Positions 41,115 through 49,779 of a stretch of DNA of 64,000 bases are shown one piece after another. Within the stretch, counting starts at the first letter, position 1. Every line of letters begins with the position of its first letter. The notes under the pieces are model-generated. The model was not told the DNA's origin. It saw only the letters and a program-made list of their open reading frames with translations, and searched no databases. The DNA comes from Myxococcales bacterium. GTDB lineage: Bacteria > Myxococcota_A > Polyangia > Polyangiales > Polyangiaceae. Made by a program: the position numbers and the translations under genes. The DNA lies in the NCBI GenBank assembly GCA_016706225.1, contig JADJKB010000024.1:62001-126000 (forward strand). Reading direction: 5' to 3'.

Positions 41115-41897
41115 ATGAGCAAGCCCAGGCAAAAACCGGCAGAACGAGCCGCCCATCCGGCGCCCGACAGCGAGGCGGCGTTCCTGAGTGGCTACGACCC
41201 CAGCCACTTCGAGCACCCGTCGGTGGCCGTCGACGTGGCGCTCCTCACCGTCCGAGACGAACGTCTGCACACCTTGCTCGTGCGCCGCGCCGAGCACCCG
41301 CACCGGGGGCGCTTCGCGCTGCCTGGGGGTTTCGTGGGCATGCACGAGTCGCTCGATGCCGCTGCGCGGCGTGTGCTCTCGACCAAGGCGGGTTTGTCGA
41401 AGTTGTTCGTGGAGCAGCTCTACACCTTTGGAGATCCCAAGCGTGACCCGCGCACGCGTGTGATCAGCGTCACCTACTACGCCCTGGTCGAGCCAGAGCG
41501 CTTCGCCGAGCATCCGGCCAATCGTGAGGGCGTGACGGTTGCCCGGCTCGAAGTGCCGTGGGAGGGGGAGACCGGCGGCCCCGTCAAGGTGGTCGACACC
41601 AGCGGCGCGGAGCTGTCGGTCGCCTTCGATCACGACGACATCCTGGGAATGGCGGTCAAACGCGTACGCGGCAAGCTCGGTTATACGCCCATCGGCTTCC
41701 AGCTCTTGCCGGACACCTTCACGCTGCTCGAGCTCCAGACGGTGCATGAAGCCGTGCTCGGCCGCAGCCTCAACAAGGACTCGTTCCGCCGCAAGATGCT
41801 GGCCTCCGGGCAGCTCGAGGCGACCGGAGAGCGGCAGGCGGACGTCGGGCATCGCCCGGCGGAGCTGTACCGGTTCGTGCGGCGCTCAGCGGTTTGA
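41115..41897 (+). CDS. NrtR-like transcriptional regulator (degenerate Nudix + winged helix)
   Basis: The start is the ATG after AGAGG; 260 aa. A Nudix domain occupies about residues 35-180, but the Nudix box reads GGFVGMHE then RVLSTKAGL, so the catalytic REUxEE glutamates are gone, as in NrtR-type sensors that bind ADP-ribose rather than cut it. The C-terminal about 75 residues form a winged helix (FTLLELQTVHEAVLGRSLNKDSFRRKMLASGQL in segments). NrtR proteins repress NAD synthesis genes. It leads an operon with SPFH and NAD-kinase-like genes, consistent with NAD sensing. Confidence 0.88.
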   Translation: MSKPRQKPAERAAHPAPDSEAAFLSGYDPSHFEHPSVAVDVALLTVRDERLHTLLVRRAEHPHRGRFALPGGFVGMHESLDAAARRVLSTKAGLSKLFVEQLYTFGDPKRDPRTRVISVTYYALVEPERFAEHPANREGVTVARLEVPWEGETGGPVKVVDTSGAELSVAFDHDDILGMAVKRVRGKLGYTPIGFQLLPDTFTLLELQTVHEAVLGRSLNKDSFRRKMLASGQLEATGERQADVGHRPAELYRFVRRSAV

Positions 41898-41913
41898 ATG
41901 AAAGGAGACGATC

Positions 41914-42936
41914 ATGGCAGAGGTCAGAAACTTCATCGTCGTTCGGCACCTCAGGAGTGAGCTCAGTCAGTTCGTGCTGGCGCACCGCGGAGGGCGCCTC
42001 GTTCGCTCCGGGCGCGGCGTCTCGTTCTGGTATTTCCCGCTCTCCACCAGCATCGCCGAGGTGCCGATGGACGACCGCGAGCTGCCGTTCATGTTCCACG
42101 GCAAGAGCTCGGATTTTCAGGACGTCACCGCCCAGGGGGTGATCACCTTTCGGGTGGTCGACCCGAAGAACCTGGCGGAGCGCGTGGACTTCAGCGTCGA
42201 TCTCGCCACCGGTGCCTGGGTCGCGCGGCCGCTGGACGTGCTTGCGACGCTCTTGACCGGGCTCGCAGAGCAGCTGGCCCTCGGAACCCTCGCTGCGTCG
42301 CCGATCCCCGAGCTCTGCGCGGAGGGTGCGCCGCGGGTGCGCGAGGTCGTGCAGGCAGGTCTGCTCGACGACGCGGGCGTTCGCGACATGGGGCTCGAGG
42401 TCGTGACGGTGCGAGTGTCGGCGGTGCAGAGCACAGCGGAGCTGCAGCGTGCGCTCGAGGCGCCGGCGCGCGAGCGTATCCAGCAGCAGGCGGATGACGC
42501 CGGCTTCGAACGACGCGCACGCGCCGTGGACAAGGAGCGCGCGATTCAGGAGAACGAGCTCGCCAATCGCATCGAGCTGGCGCGGCGCGAGGAAGAGCTG
42601 ATCCGCCAGAGCGGCCTGAACGAGCGCAGGCGCAAGGAAGAGGACGTGCTCGCAAAACGCGTCGACGCCGAGGGTGCGGCGGAGCGTGCTCGGATCCGCG
42701 CTGCGGCAGACGCCGAGGGGATCCGCGTCGTCGAGTCCGCCAAGGTCGCGAGCGAGCGCGAGCGCATGGATGTGTTCCGCACGCTGCCGCCGTCCGTGAT
42801 CGTGAGCCTCGCGGCGCAGTCGCTGGCGCAGAAGATCGAGAGCATCGACCACGTCAACATCACGCCCGAGCTGTTTGGCCCGCTGATCACCGACCTCTTG
42901 CGGGCCGGAACGGCGCGGCTGGACGCGGGGAAGTGA
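41914..42936 (+). CDS. SPFH/band-7 domain protein
   Basis: AGGAG precedes the ATG; 340 aa. An SPFH core (about residues 5-190) is followed by a long charged coiled-coil (AELQRALEAPARERIQQQADD through KVASERERMD) and a C-terminal helix. Unlike typical flotillin/stomatin proteins, the N-terminus has no membrane helix (MAEVRNFIVVRHLRS), so it is probably cytoplasmic or peripherally bound and forms rings. It sits between the NrtR-like regulator (16-base gap) and the NAD-kinase-like gene (six-base gap). Confidence 0.88.
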   Translation: MAEVRNFIVVRHLRSELSQFVLAHRGGRLVRSGRGVSFWYFPLSTSIAEVPMDDRELPFMFHGKSSDFQDVTAQGVITFRVVDPKNLAERVDFSVDLATGAWVARPLDVLATLLTGLAEQLALGTLAASPIPELCAEGAPRVREVVQAGLLDDAGVRDMGLEVVTVRVSAVQSTAELQRALEAPARERIQQQADDAGFERRARAVDKERAIQENELANRIELARREEELIRQSGLNERRRKEEDVLAKRVDAEGAAERARIRAAADAEGIRVVESAKVASERERMDVFRTLPPSVIVSLAAQSLAQKIESIDHVNITPELFGPLITDLLRAGTARLDAGK

Positions 42937-42942
42937 GGGTCC

Positions 42943-43839
42943 ATGGCCAGCGTGAAACCGAGGATCGTGCTGGTGACGCGTCCGACCGAGTATGAGGCCG
43001 TGCTCGAACGCCACGGCACGCGCGGGCAGGCGGCGTTCTTCCTCTCGACGCGCGGGCAGTGCATCGACGGGCTGGAGGCTCGGCACGCGGCCTTCACTCA
43101 GGCCATGCGCGGCGTCGCGGCGGCCATCCCCGCCGATCTGCGTCGCACCCGTGTCACGCGGCGTGATCTGGAGCGTTTCGTCTTCGAGCCGGCAGACGTG
43201 GTGCTCGTGGTCGGGCAGGATGGATTGGTCGCGAACACCGCGAAGTACCTCGACGGGCAGTCGGTGATCGGGGTCAACCCAGATCGCGGGCAATACGACG
43301 GCGTGCTCGTGCGGCACTCGCCGGAGCGGGCGGGGCGCCTGCTCGCGGCGGTGTTGGCGGGTCGCGCCGAGCTCGAAGTTCGCACGATGGTTCGGGCCGA
43401 GCTCGACGACGGTCAGCACTTGCTGGCGCTCAACGAGATCTTCGTCGGTCACCGCGGGCATCAGTCGGCACGCTACCGGCTCACGTGTGGCAAGGAGACG
43501 GAGCGCCACTCCTCCTCGGGAGCCATCTTCGCGACGGGGACTGGCGCGACGGGCTGGGCGCGGTCGATCTCGCGCGAACGCCGCGCGCCCGTCGAGCTGC
43601 CGAAGCCGTCCGAGAAACGCGTGGCCTTCTTCGTGCGCGAGGCCTTCCCCAGCGTGGCGACGGGCACGGAGCTCACGCAGGGGGTGGTCGACGCCCCGGC
43701 GCAGGTGGAAATCGTCTCCGAAATGAGCGAAAACGGCGTGCTCTTCGGCGATGGAATCGAGAGCGACGCCATCGAGTTACCCTTCGGAGTTCGCGCACGA
43801 ATTGGGGTGGCGGCCGTCGTGCTCAACCTGGTGCACTGA
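42943..43839 (+). CDS. NAD-kinase-like protein
   Basis: This 298-aa protein shows the NAD-kinase/diacylglycerol-kinase fold pattern: VVLVVGQDGLVANTAKYL, with GQDG (91-94) for the canonical GGDG; LNEIFVGH (NE at 164-165), which in NAD kinases contacts the ribose; and FATGTGATGW (197-205) for the usual TGSTAY loop. The departures at GGDG and TGSTAY may mean altered substrate or a binding role. As the last gene of the NrtR-like operon it could phosphorylate NAD or a derivative. A hairpin follows. Confidence 0.82.
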   Translation: MASVKPRIVLVTRPTEYEAVLERHGTRGQAAFFLSTRGQCIDGLEARHAAFTQAMRGVAAAIPADLRRTRVTRRDLERFVFEPADVVLVVGQDGLVANTAKYLDGQSVIGVNPDRGQYDGVLVRHSPERAGRLLAAVLAGRAELEVRTMVRAELDDGQHLLALNEIFVGHRGHQSARYRLTCGKETERHSSSGAIFATGTGATGWARSISRERRAPVELPKPSEKRVAFFVREAFPSVATGTELTQGVVDAPAQVEIVSEMSENGVLFGDGIESDAIELPFGVRARIGVAAVVLNLVH

Positions 43840-43840
43840 A

Positions 43841-43883
43841 CCTGGGGACCGAAGTAGTCCGGTGCCGGGCAATTGTCCCCGGG
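43841..43883. terminator. Hairpin after the NrtR/SPFH/NAD-kinase-like operon
   Basis: CCTGGGGAC (43841-43849) pairs with GTCCCCGGG (43875-43883), nine pairs with one G-U, starting just past the stop. The loop is long (25 bases) and no T-run follows. Confidence 0.4.
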
Positions 43884-43897
43884 TGGGCAAACGCGGC

Positions 43898-43903
43898 TAG
43901 CAT
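43898..43903 (+). promoter_or_regulatory. -10 element (TAGCAT) of the gene at 43912
   Basis: GCTAGCAT ends eight bases before the ATG at 43912, with no ribosome binding site between. Confidence 0.45.
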
Positions 43904-43911
43904 GGCGCTCC

Positions 43912-44784
43912 ATGGCCACGGCCAAGAAGCGGGGGGCCTCGGCAAAAACAAAGCCGAAGAAACCCAAGACCTCGGTGGACAGCCCGGCTGCTGCCGAACC
44001 CAGCACGCCCAAAGCGAGGAGGAAGGCTGGCGGTGCAGGGCGCGGGACGACGACGGCGATCTCCAGCGTGCCGCCGCGGCGGGACAGCGGAGCGCCGCCT
44101 GCGATGCCCGCATCCAAGCGCGTGAGCAGCGTGCCTCCGGCGCCCTCGCGCGGGCGCGTGAGCAGCGCGCCGCCTGCGCCCACACGCCGTTCGAGCACTC
44201 GGCCGCCGCTTCCTCCGCACGAGCCCCGGGCACGCAGGGAGCCGTGGCCGTCCGAGTGGCTCGCGGAAAATCACGACGTTGCCGCGGCGCAGGATACGAT
44301 GTTGATGGCCTACTGGATCGCCGATCAGCTCGGCGACCCTGCGCTGTCCGAAGCGACCCGAGCGCAGTTGCGGGCAGCGGTTCAGGCGGCAGCGCCGATC
44401 CTCCGGCGAGCGTCGGAGGGGCTGCACGCCTTCAGCGTGGCCTCCGCGGTCCGGCGCAACGGTGCCATCATGGGCGGGGCGCAGCGCTCGGAGTCGGCGC
44501 GAGTTCGTCGCGGTGCCGTGCTCGATGCCTTGCTGGAAGCGCAAGTCGACGGTGCCGTGCACGCCACCATCACGGAGGTCAGCGTGCATAGCCCACACGT
44601 CGCGGCCTGGTTGGAAGAGCTCGAGCGACGGGGACGGCCCGAGCTCAGGAACGCGCTCGCCGAGTGTGGCGCGGATACACCAGGAGCCGGTGGGGCAGGG
44701 GTCAGCACGGAAGCCGCTCTCCGTCGCTTGCTCGCCGTCGTGTTGCTCGCCACGGAGCCGCTCGGGCGGGGGACTCGGCACTGA
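43912..44784 (+). CDS. Unknown protein with Lys/Pro/Ser-rich N-terminus
   Basis: The start is the ATG of MATAKKRGASAKTKPKKP; 290 aa. Residues 1-125 are low complexity: a Lys-rich start reminiscent of histone-H1-like tails, then Pro/Ser/Arg repeats (VSSVPPAPSRGRVSSAPPAP). Residues about 130-290 are helical (AQDTMLMAYWIADQLGDPALSEAT, RRGAVLDALLEAQVDGAVHATI). No signal peptide. The basic tail could bind nucleic acid. The following gene begins four bases later, so they are likely cotranscribed. Confidence 0.65.
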   Translation: MATAKKRGASAKTKPKKPKTSVDSPAAAEPSTPKARRKAGGAGRGTTTAISSVPPRRDSGAPPAMPASKRVSSVPPAPSRGRVSSAPPAPTRRSSTRPPLPPHEPRARREPWPSEWLAENHDVAAAQDTMLMAYWIADQLGDPALSEATRAQLRAAVQAAAPILRRASEGLHAFSVASAVRRNGAIMGGAQRSESARVRRGAVLDALLEAQVDGAVHATITEVSVHSPHVAAWLEELERRGRPELRNALAECGADTPGAGGAGVSTEAALRRLLAVVLLATEPLGRGTRH

Positions 44785-44787
44785 ACC

Positions 44788-45213
44788 GTGGACGAGTCCG
44801 AGCACCTGGCTGTGGCGACTCGAGAGATCGACAGCCTGCACGTGTTCTTCGAGGACTGGTTCGTCGGAAGGGCGGAGCGCGACCTGATCCGCTTCGAGCG
44901 CGACTTCCTCTCGCGCTTCGCCGCCGAGTTCTCGTACGTGATGCCGAGCGGCGCACGACTCGTGTTCGCCGATCTGACACCTCTGATCTACGCCGCCCAT
45001 GCGTCGAATCCGGATTTTCGCATCGAGATCCACAACGTCGCAGTGGTGCTCTCGGATGCAAAGACCTTGGTCGTGACCTACGAGGAGCACCAGCGCGGAG
45101 CGAAGAGGTCCGCCGAGTCCAGCCACCGCTTTTCGACCGCGGTGTTCGTCATCGACCACGACCGCTTGGTGTGGCGCCACTTGCAAGAGACCTGGCTCGC
45201 AGCGGGCGATTGA
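44788..45213 (+). CDS. NTF2/SnoaL-like (DUF4440-type) small protein
   Basis: GTG start; 141 aa, four bases after the previous stop. It is a single alpha+beta domain with the NTF2-like layout: N-terminal helices (FFEDWFVGRAERDLIRFERDFL), ADLTPLIYAAHAS, and paired long strands (IEIHNVAVVLSDAKTLVVTYEEHQ, TAVFVIDHDRLVWRHLQETWL). Such proteins are binding domains or small hydratases/isomerases. No signal peptide. Function unknown. Confidence 0.72.
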   Translation: MDESEHLAVATREIDSLHVFFEDWFVGRAERDLIRFERDFLSRFAAEFSYVMPSGARLVFADLTPLIYAAHASNPDFRIEIHNVAVVLSDAKTLVVTYEEHQRGAKRSAESSHRFSTAVFVIDHDRLVWRHLQETWLAAGD

Positions 45214-45282
45214 GAGCGCGACCTTCTTCGCTAAAATGCTCGCTCCCAGCGGCCGAGCATCCGGGCCTGCGTCAACCTGGAG

Positions 45283-45288
45283 TAGACT
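45283..45288 (+). promoter_or_regulatory. -10 element (TAGACT) of the Cys-rich lipoprotein gene
   Basis: TAGACT ends eight bases before the ATG at 45297; no ribosome binding site is seen. Confidence 0.5.
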
Positions 45289-45296
45289 AGCGCCGG

Positions 45297-46874
45297 ATGC
45301 GGTCCTTCGTTCGCTTGCTGCTCTCTGTCGGGGTGCTGGCGGCAGCCTGTTCCTTCAACGGGCTCGATGAGCTGAAGGACAACGCCGACGCTGGCGCTTC
45401 GGGGGGCGCAGCCAGTGGCGGCAAGGGTGGAGACGGCGGGCCGCAGGGAACACTGCCCAACGGCGCGCTCTGCACCACGGACGACTCCTGCGCAGCCGGG
45501 CATTGTTCGAGCGGCATCTGTTGCGACACCGCGTGCTCCGCCCCTTGTATGGCCTGTGTTGCGGCGGCAAAGGAGAGCGGCGAGGTGGACGGTGAGTGCG
45601 GACCGTCGAAAGCCGCGACGGATCCCCGGGGTGATTGCCCTGAAGAAGCTCCGGAAAGTTGCGGCAAGAGCGGCAAGTGTGACGGGCTCGGCGCGTGCCA
45701 ACGACACGCTGCGGGGACACCTTGCGGGCCCTCGAGCTGCTCGGCAGGGGTCAAGACCTTGCCGAAGCTGTGCGACGGCCTCGGGCAGTGTGTAGCCACG
45801 GGGACGGAGCCGTGCACCCCTGCGACGTGCAACGGCTCCGTCTGTTCGTCTGACTGTGTCGACGACACCTCGTGTGCCAGCGGCGAGTACTGCAACAAGC
45901 TCACCGGCGCGTGTGTCGCCAAGCTGGGCAAGGGCGAGAACTGTCAGGCCGGTGCGCAGTGTTCCACGGGGTTCTGCGTGGACGGTTCGTGCTGTGAGAG
46001 TGCCTGCAGTGGGGGCTGCCAGGCGTGCTCGGGGGAATTGACTGCTGCCGCCAGTGGCACCTGCGCGCCGGTCTTCGTCGGCACGGATCCGGACAACGAC
46101 TGCTCCGACCAGGGGCCGGCCAGCTGCGGCGACGACGGCAAGTGTGACGGCGCTGGTGCCTGTCGCAAATACGGCTCGACCGCGATTTGTCAGGCAGCCA
46201 CTTGCTCGGGCTCCACCCAGACCAACGCCAAGACCTGCGATGGCAACGGTCAGTGCGTGACCAATGGTGCCACCGAGTGCGCTCCCTACCAATGCGGCGG
46301 GTCGACTTGCGCAACGAGCTGCGGGAGCGCGAGCAACTGCGTGAGCGGCAGCTTCTGCACGAGCGGAGTTTGTCAGGGCAAGAAGTCCAACGGCGCTGCC
46401 TGCGGCGCCGGGCAGGAGTGCACCAGCGGTTTTTGCGCGGACAGCGTGTGTTGCAACACGGCCTGCGCCGGGGCGTGCCAGGCTTGTTCGGCCGCAGCAA
46501 AGGGCACGGGGGCCAGCGGTAGCTGCGGCAACGTGATCGCGGGTCAAGATCCACACAACAACTGCACGCAGCAGGCCGCATCGAGCTGTGGCACCGACGG
46601 AGCGTGCAATGGCTCTGGTGGGTGTCGGTTGTGGGCTGGCGGCACGGTGTGCGCTCCCGCTTCGTGCGCCATCGACCCAGCCAACAACTTCACCTATCTG
46701 CAGACCAACGCTGACACCTGCGATGGTCTGGGCAAGTGCGTCGACAAGGGCACCTTGCAGTGTGGACTCCTCACCTGCGGCGGCACCCTCTGCAAGACGG
46801 TCTGCGCGACGACCGCCGATTGTGTGCTTGGCGACTGCATCAGCGGCGGCACCTGCTACTTCAACCCGTTCTGA
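45297..46874 (+). CDS. Large Cys-rich repeat lipoprotein
   Basis: This 525-aa protein has a lipoprotein signal (LAAACS, Cys18) and a short Gly/Ser stalk. The rest is Cys-rich: about 60 cysteines in recurring modules (CDGLGQCVATGTEPC, CDGAGACRKYG, CDGNGQCVTNGATEC, CDGLGKCVDKGTLQC; also GKGENCQAGAQCSTGFCVDGSCC twice over). This resembles the Cys-rich modules of other myxobacterial surface proteins and, loosely, EGF/TNFR-like folds. It is probably a rigid exported rod. A hairpin lies between it and the convergent protease gene. Confidence 0.82.
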   Translation: MRSFVRLLLSVGVLAAACSFNGLDELKDNADAGASGGAASGGKGGDGGPQGTLPNGALCTTDDSCAAGHCSSGICCDTACSAPCMACVAAAKESGEVDGECGPSKAATDPRGDCPEEAPESCGKSGKCDGLGACQRHAAGTPCGPSSCSAGVKTLPKLCDGLGQCVATGTEPCTPATCNGSVCSSDCVDDTSCASGEYCNKLTGACVAKLGKGENCQAGAQCSTGFCVDGSCCESACSGGCQACSGELTAAASGTCAPVFVGTDPDNDCSDQGPASCGDDGKCDGAGACRKYGSTAICQAATCSGSTQTNAKTCDGNGQCVTNGATECAPYQCGGSTCATSCGSASNCVSGSFCTSGVCQGKKSNGAACGAGQECTSGFCADSVCCNTACAGACQACSAAAKGTGASGSCGNVIAGQDPHNNCTQQAASSCGTDGACNGSGGCRLWAGGTVCAPASCAIDPANNFTYLQTNADTCDGLGKCVDKGTLQCGLLTCGGTLCKTVCATTADCVLGDCISGGTCYFNPF

Positions 46875-46888
46875 CCCGGAATGCGCCG

Positions 46889-46922
46889 ACGCGCGCCGGC
46901 ACCCTGAGGCTGGCGCGCGTCG
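46889..46922. terminator. Bidirectional hairpin between convergent genes
   Basis: GACGCGCGCC (46889-46898) pairs perfectly with GGCGCGCGTC (46913-46922) around a 14-base loop, between the stops of the Cys-rich lipoprotein and papain-like genes. Confidence 0.6.
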
Positions 46923-46935
46923 ACCCGCGTCACTC

Positions 46936-49779
46936 TCAGGGGGAGAACGTCACCGACTTCCCGCTCAGACCGAATGGGTCGTTGCCCGAGTAGGCCGCGT
47001 GCACCGAGCCGGAGGCCGAGTAGCTCCACGAGCTTTGCAGCAGCGAAGCCAGGGGGATGCCAGCGGTGTTGTTGCCCGCGCCGCCCTTCGAGACCCCGAT
47101 GATGCCGCCGGACGCGGACTGATCTCCGAACGTCAACGTGACAGCGCCGGACGACGTCAGCTTTGCGGTCGCAGTCGCGGTGCCCCCTCCGCCCCACTGG
47201 GCCACGTTGGCGAAACGCACCGAGATGCTGGCAGGGTCCTCGTGGTAATAGGTCACCTTGCCCCCCGCCGATGGATCCAGATCGGCGAAGAAGAGCGCGA
47301 TCCGCGGGGCGCCGGTGAGGAAGCGAGTCTCGTTGCGATCGGACTGGGAGCTGTCGCTCTTGCCGAACGTGATGTTGCCGTCGGAGTTCACCCAGGCCGA
47401 GGCGTAGGTCTGGCCGAAGAACGGGAAGTTGAAGCCGAGCTGCACCGACATGCTGCCGTCGTCGGAGAGCGGCAACAGGTACTCGGTCGGTGGCGGTGGG
47501 GGCGGTTTGACCCCGCCGTCGAGGCTGAAGGCGATGCTCTTGTCGCCGAGATCGAAGGGCGCGGAGCCGGAGAAGACCTGGAAGATGGTGTCGGTTCCAC
47601 CGTTACCGATGGGCTGGGCGAGTTTGCCCAGCGACTGTTCGGTGCCGCTGTTGCCGTTGCCGCCCCTGGAGACGCCGACGACGTACGAGCCCGGCGCCAC
47701 CTGCCCGTACGCGAGCTCGATGAGCCCGTCCTTGTGCAGGGTGACCGCGACCGTGCTCGTGGAGGTCGAACCGTAAAGGCGGACGCCCTGGTATCGGACC
47801 GTGAGCGTGCCGTCTTTTGCTTCGTAGGCCACACTTCCGCCCGCAGACGGATCGAGGTCCCGGTACAGCGCGGCGATGCGCGGAACGCCAGCGAGGAAAC
47901 GCGCCTTGTCGCGTGGGGCCGTCGACGAGTCACCACTCCCGAAGCTGAGATTGCCGTCGGAGTTTGCGAAGACCTTCGTGTAGCTCTTGCCGAAGAAGGG
48001 GAACGAGAACCCTAGCGGGATCTCGGCGGACGCATCGTCGCTGAGCTTGAGCACGGTCTCGACGGGCTGAGGAGGCGGAGTCGGCCCGGGACCGTCGCCG
48101 GGCGTGAGCTCCAGAGTCTGGTTCTGCAGGCCGAAGGAGTTGTTGGCGAAGACCTGGTACAGGGCGGGCGTGCTGCTGTACGCGAGCTTGCCGGGGCTGA
48201 GCTGAAGCTCGCCCGCGTTGTTGCCCGCGCCGCCGCGCGACACTCCGACCACGTAGCCCGAGCCGCTCACACCGCCGTACGCCAAGCTGATGGCACCGGA
48301 GGCGTTCAGGGTCACGGTCACGCTACCGCTGCCGGTTTTGTCGAAGCGGCCGACCTTGTCGTAACGCACGAAGACCGCATCGGCTGCGCTCTTGCCCCAG
48401 CTCACCGAGCCACCGGCCGCGGGGTTGAGGTCGGCGTAAAGGGCCGCGATGCGGGGTGCGCCGGTCAAGAAGCGGCTTTTGTCTCTGGGAACACTCGCGT
48501 TGTCGCCGGCTCCGAAGCTGAGGTTGCCATCGGCGTTCACGTACACCTCGGGATAACTCGTGTCGTAGAAGGGGAACGAAAAACCGAGGCTCAGCTTGCG
48601 GCTGTCGTCGTCAGTGAGTGAGAGCTTCTCCTCGAAGGGGTCGAAGTGGGCGTCGCAGGCGTCCCCCTTCCCGTCGTGATCCGTGTCCTTCTGATCAGCG
48701 TTGAGCGTGTCCTTGCAGTTGTCGTGCAGATCGGTGACGCCGTCGCCGTCCGTGTCGGTCGGGTCCTCGGGTTTGTAGATGACGTAGGTCGGATTCTCTT
48801 CGATGCGCGCCTTGCCGTACGCGATGAGTGCGTATCCGTTGTCGCCCCAGTTGCTGCCCCAGCTGTTGCGCAAGATCCACACACCCTTGCCACTCTTGTG
48901 CTGCACGGTATCGTTCCAGCCCACGAGCGTGACGATGTGGTTCGTCGAGTAGTAGTTGCACTCGTTCGAGTCGTAGATGCCTCCGCCGTATCCGGGAAAC
49001 GACCCACACACACTCATGGTCACACCGACCGAGCCGTGCTGCAGGATGGCGGCCTTCATCGCGCTGATGTCGCCGGTCTGGATGCTGTGGAATGACTCGA
49101 TCTTGTACGGGTGCTCTGGGACGTTCTTGCAGTACTGATCGTGGGCCGTGTACGGGTAGTCCTTCTCCCACACACCGCCTTGTTTGGTGAAGGCAGTGTA
49201 GGCCCAGTACCCGCCACCACAGCTGCCCTTGCCGCTGCAGTTCAGCACGAATTGTTCGCTCAAATCGACGATCTGTTTGTCGTAGACGGCGATGGCGGCC
49301 TCGACCACACCCACCGTGCCAAAGGCCCAGCAGCTGCCGCAGCTGCCTTGCGAGCGAACGGGCGGGATCCCGACGCCGTGTTCGCGCGAATCCCAGTGAT
49401 CGGGCAGCTGAATGTCGTACGCCTCGGGCGCTTGCTGTGGCTTCTCGTCGCCGACGTCCGCCGGGAGCGCGAAGCCAGCGAGGCTCACGAGCTCGAGGTG
49501 TGTCGGGTCGCTCTTCCTGATGCTGTAGCTGTACTGGTGGGTGTCGATCACGTTCTGGTGGTAGACGAAGCGTTTGTCGAGCTCGACGTCGTCGGGAGTC
49601 GCCAGCGGCGGCCCCGGATCAAAGTACTTGTCGTTGCCGTCAATGGGAGGGAATGACGGATCGCTGCTCGGGCTCGATTGTTTGGCGGGCGTCCCCGTCA
49701 GGTCGCCTGCCCCGTCGACAGCACAGCCCGCGAGCAATGCCGCTCCGGCCACCCAGATGATTCGTCCGAGGTGAGTCAT
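46936..49779 (-). CDS. Papain-like (C1A) cysteine protease lipoprotein with TSP3 and three NIDO-like repeats
   Basis: This 947-aa protein has a lipoprotein signal (LLAGC, Cys19), a propeptide-like region and a papain domain (about 122-335). Its oxyanion Gln144 and catalytic Cys150 lie in QGSCGSCWAF, His281 in TNHIVTLVGW and Asn305 in RNSWGSNWG. Thrombospondin type-3-like Asp-rich calcium repeats follow (about 338-380), then three copies of a module of about 175 residues. Each module contains LGFSFPF(Y/F)xxxY or LGFNFPFFG, NxDGN(L/I)(S/T)FG and PRIAALYxDLxPxAGG or a close variant (nidogen-like). Pro-rich linkers separate the modules. The modules probably bind substrate or surfaces. Confidence 0.9.
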   Translation of the reverse strand: MTHLGRIIWVAGAALLAGCAVDGAGDLTGTPAKQSSPSSDPSFPPIDGNDKYFDPGPPLATPDDVELDKRFVYHQNVIDTHQYSYSIRKSDPTHLELVSLAGFALPADVGDEKPQQAPEAYDIQLPDHWDSREHGVGIPPVRSQGSCGSCWAFGTVGVVEAAIAVYDKQIVDLSEQFVLNCSGKGSCGGGYWAYTAFTKQGGVWEKDYPYTAHDQYCKNVPEHPYKIESFHSIQTGDISAMKAAILQHGSVGVTMSVCGSFPGYGGGIYDSNECNYYSTNHIVTLVGWNDTVQHKSGKGVWILRNSWGSNWGDNGYALIAYGKARIEENPTYVIYKPEDPTDTDGDGVTDLHDNCKDTLNADQKDTDHDGKGDACDAHFDPFEEKLSLTDDDSRKLSLGFSFPFYDTSYPEVYVNADGNLSFGAGDNASVPRDKSRFLTGAPRIAALYADLNPAAGGSVSWGKSAADAVFVRYDKVGRFDKTGSGSVTVTLNASGAISLAYGGVSGSGYVVGVSRGGAGNNAGELQLSPGKLAYSSTPALYQVFANNSFGLQNQTLELTPGDGPGPTPPPQPVETVLKLSDDASAEIPLGFSFPFFGKSYTKVFANSDGNLSFGSGDSSTAPRDKARFLAGVPRIAALYRDLDPSAGGSVAYEAKDGTLTVRYQGVRLYGSTSTSTVAVTLHKDGLIELAYGQVAPGSYVVGVSRGGNGNSGTEQSLGKLAQPIGNGGTDTIFQVFSGSAPFDLGDKSIAFSLDGGVKPPPPPPTEYLLPLSDDGSMSVQLGFNFPFFGQTYASAWVNSDGNITFGKSDSSQSDRNETRFLTGAPRIALFFADLDPSAGGKVTYYHEDPASISVRFANVAQWGGGGTATATAKLTSSGAVTLTFGDQSASGGIIGVSKGGAGNNTAGIPLASLLQSSWSYSASGSVHAAYSGNDPFGLSGKSVTFSP

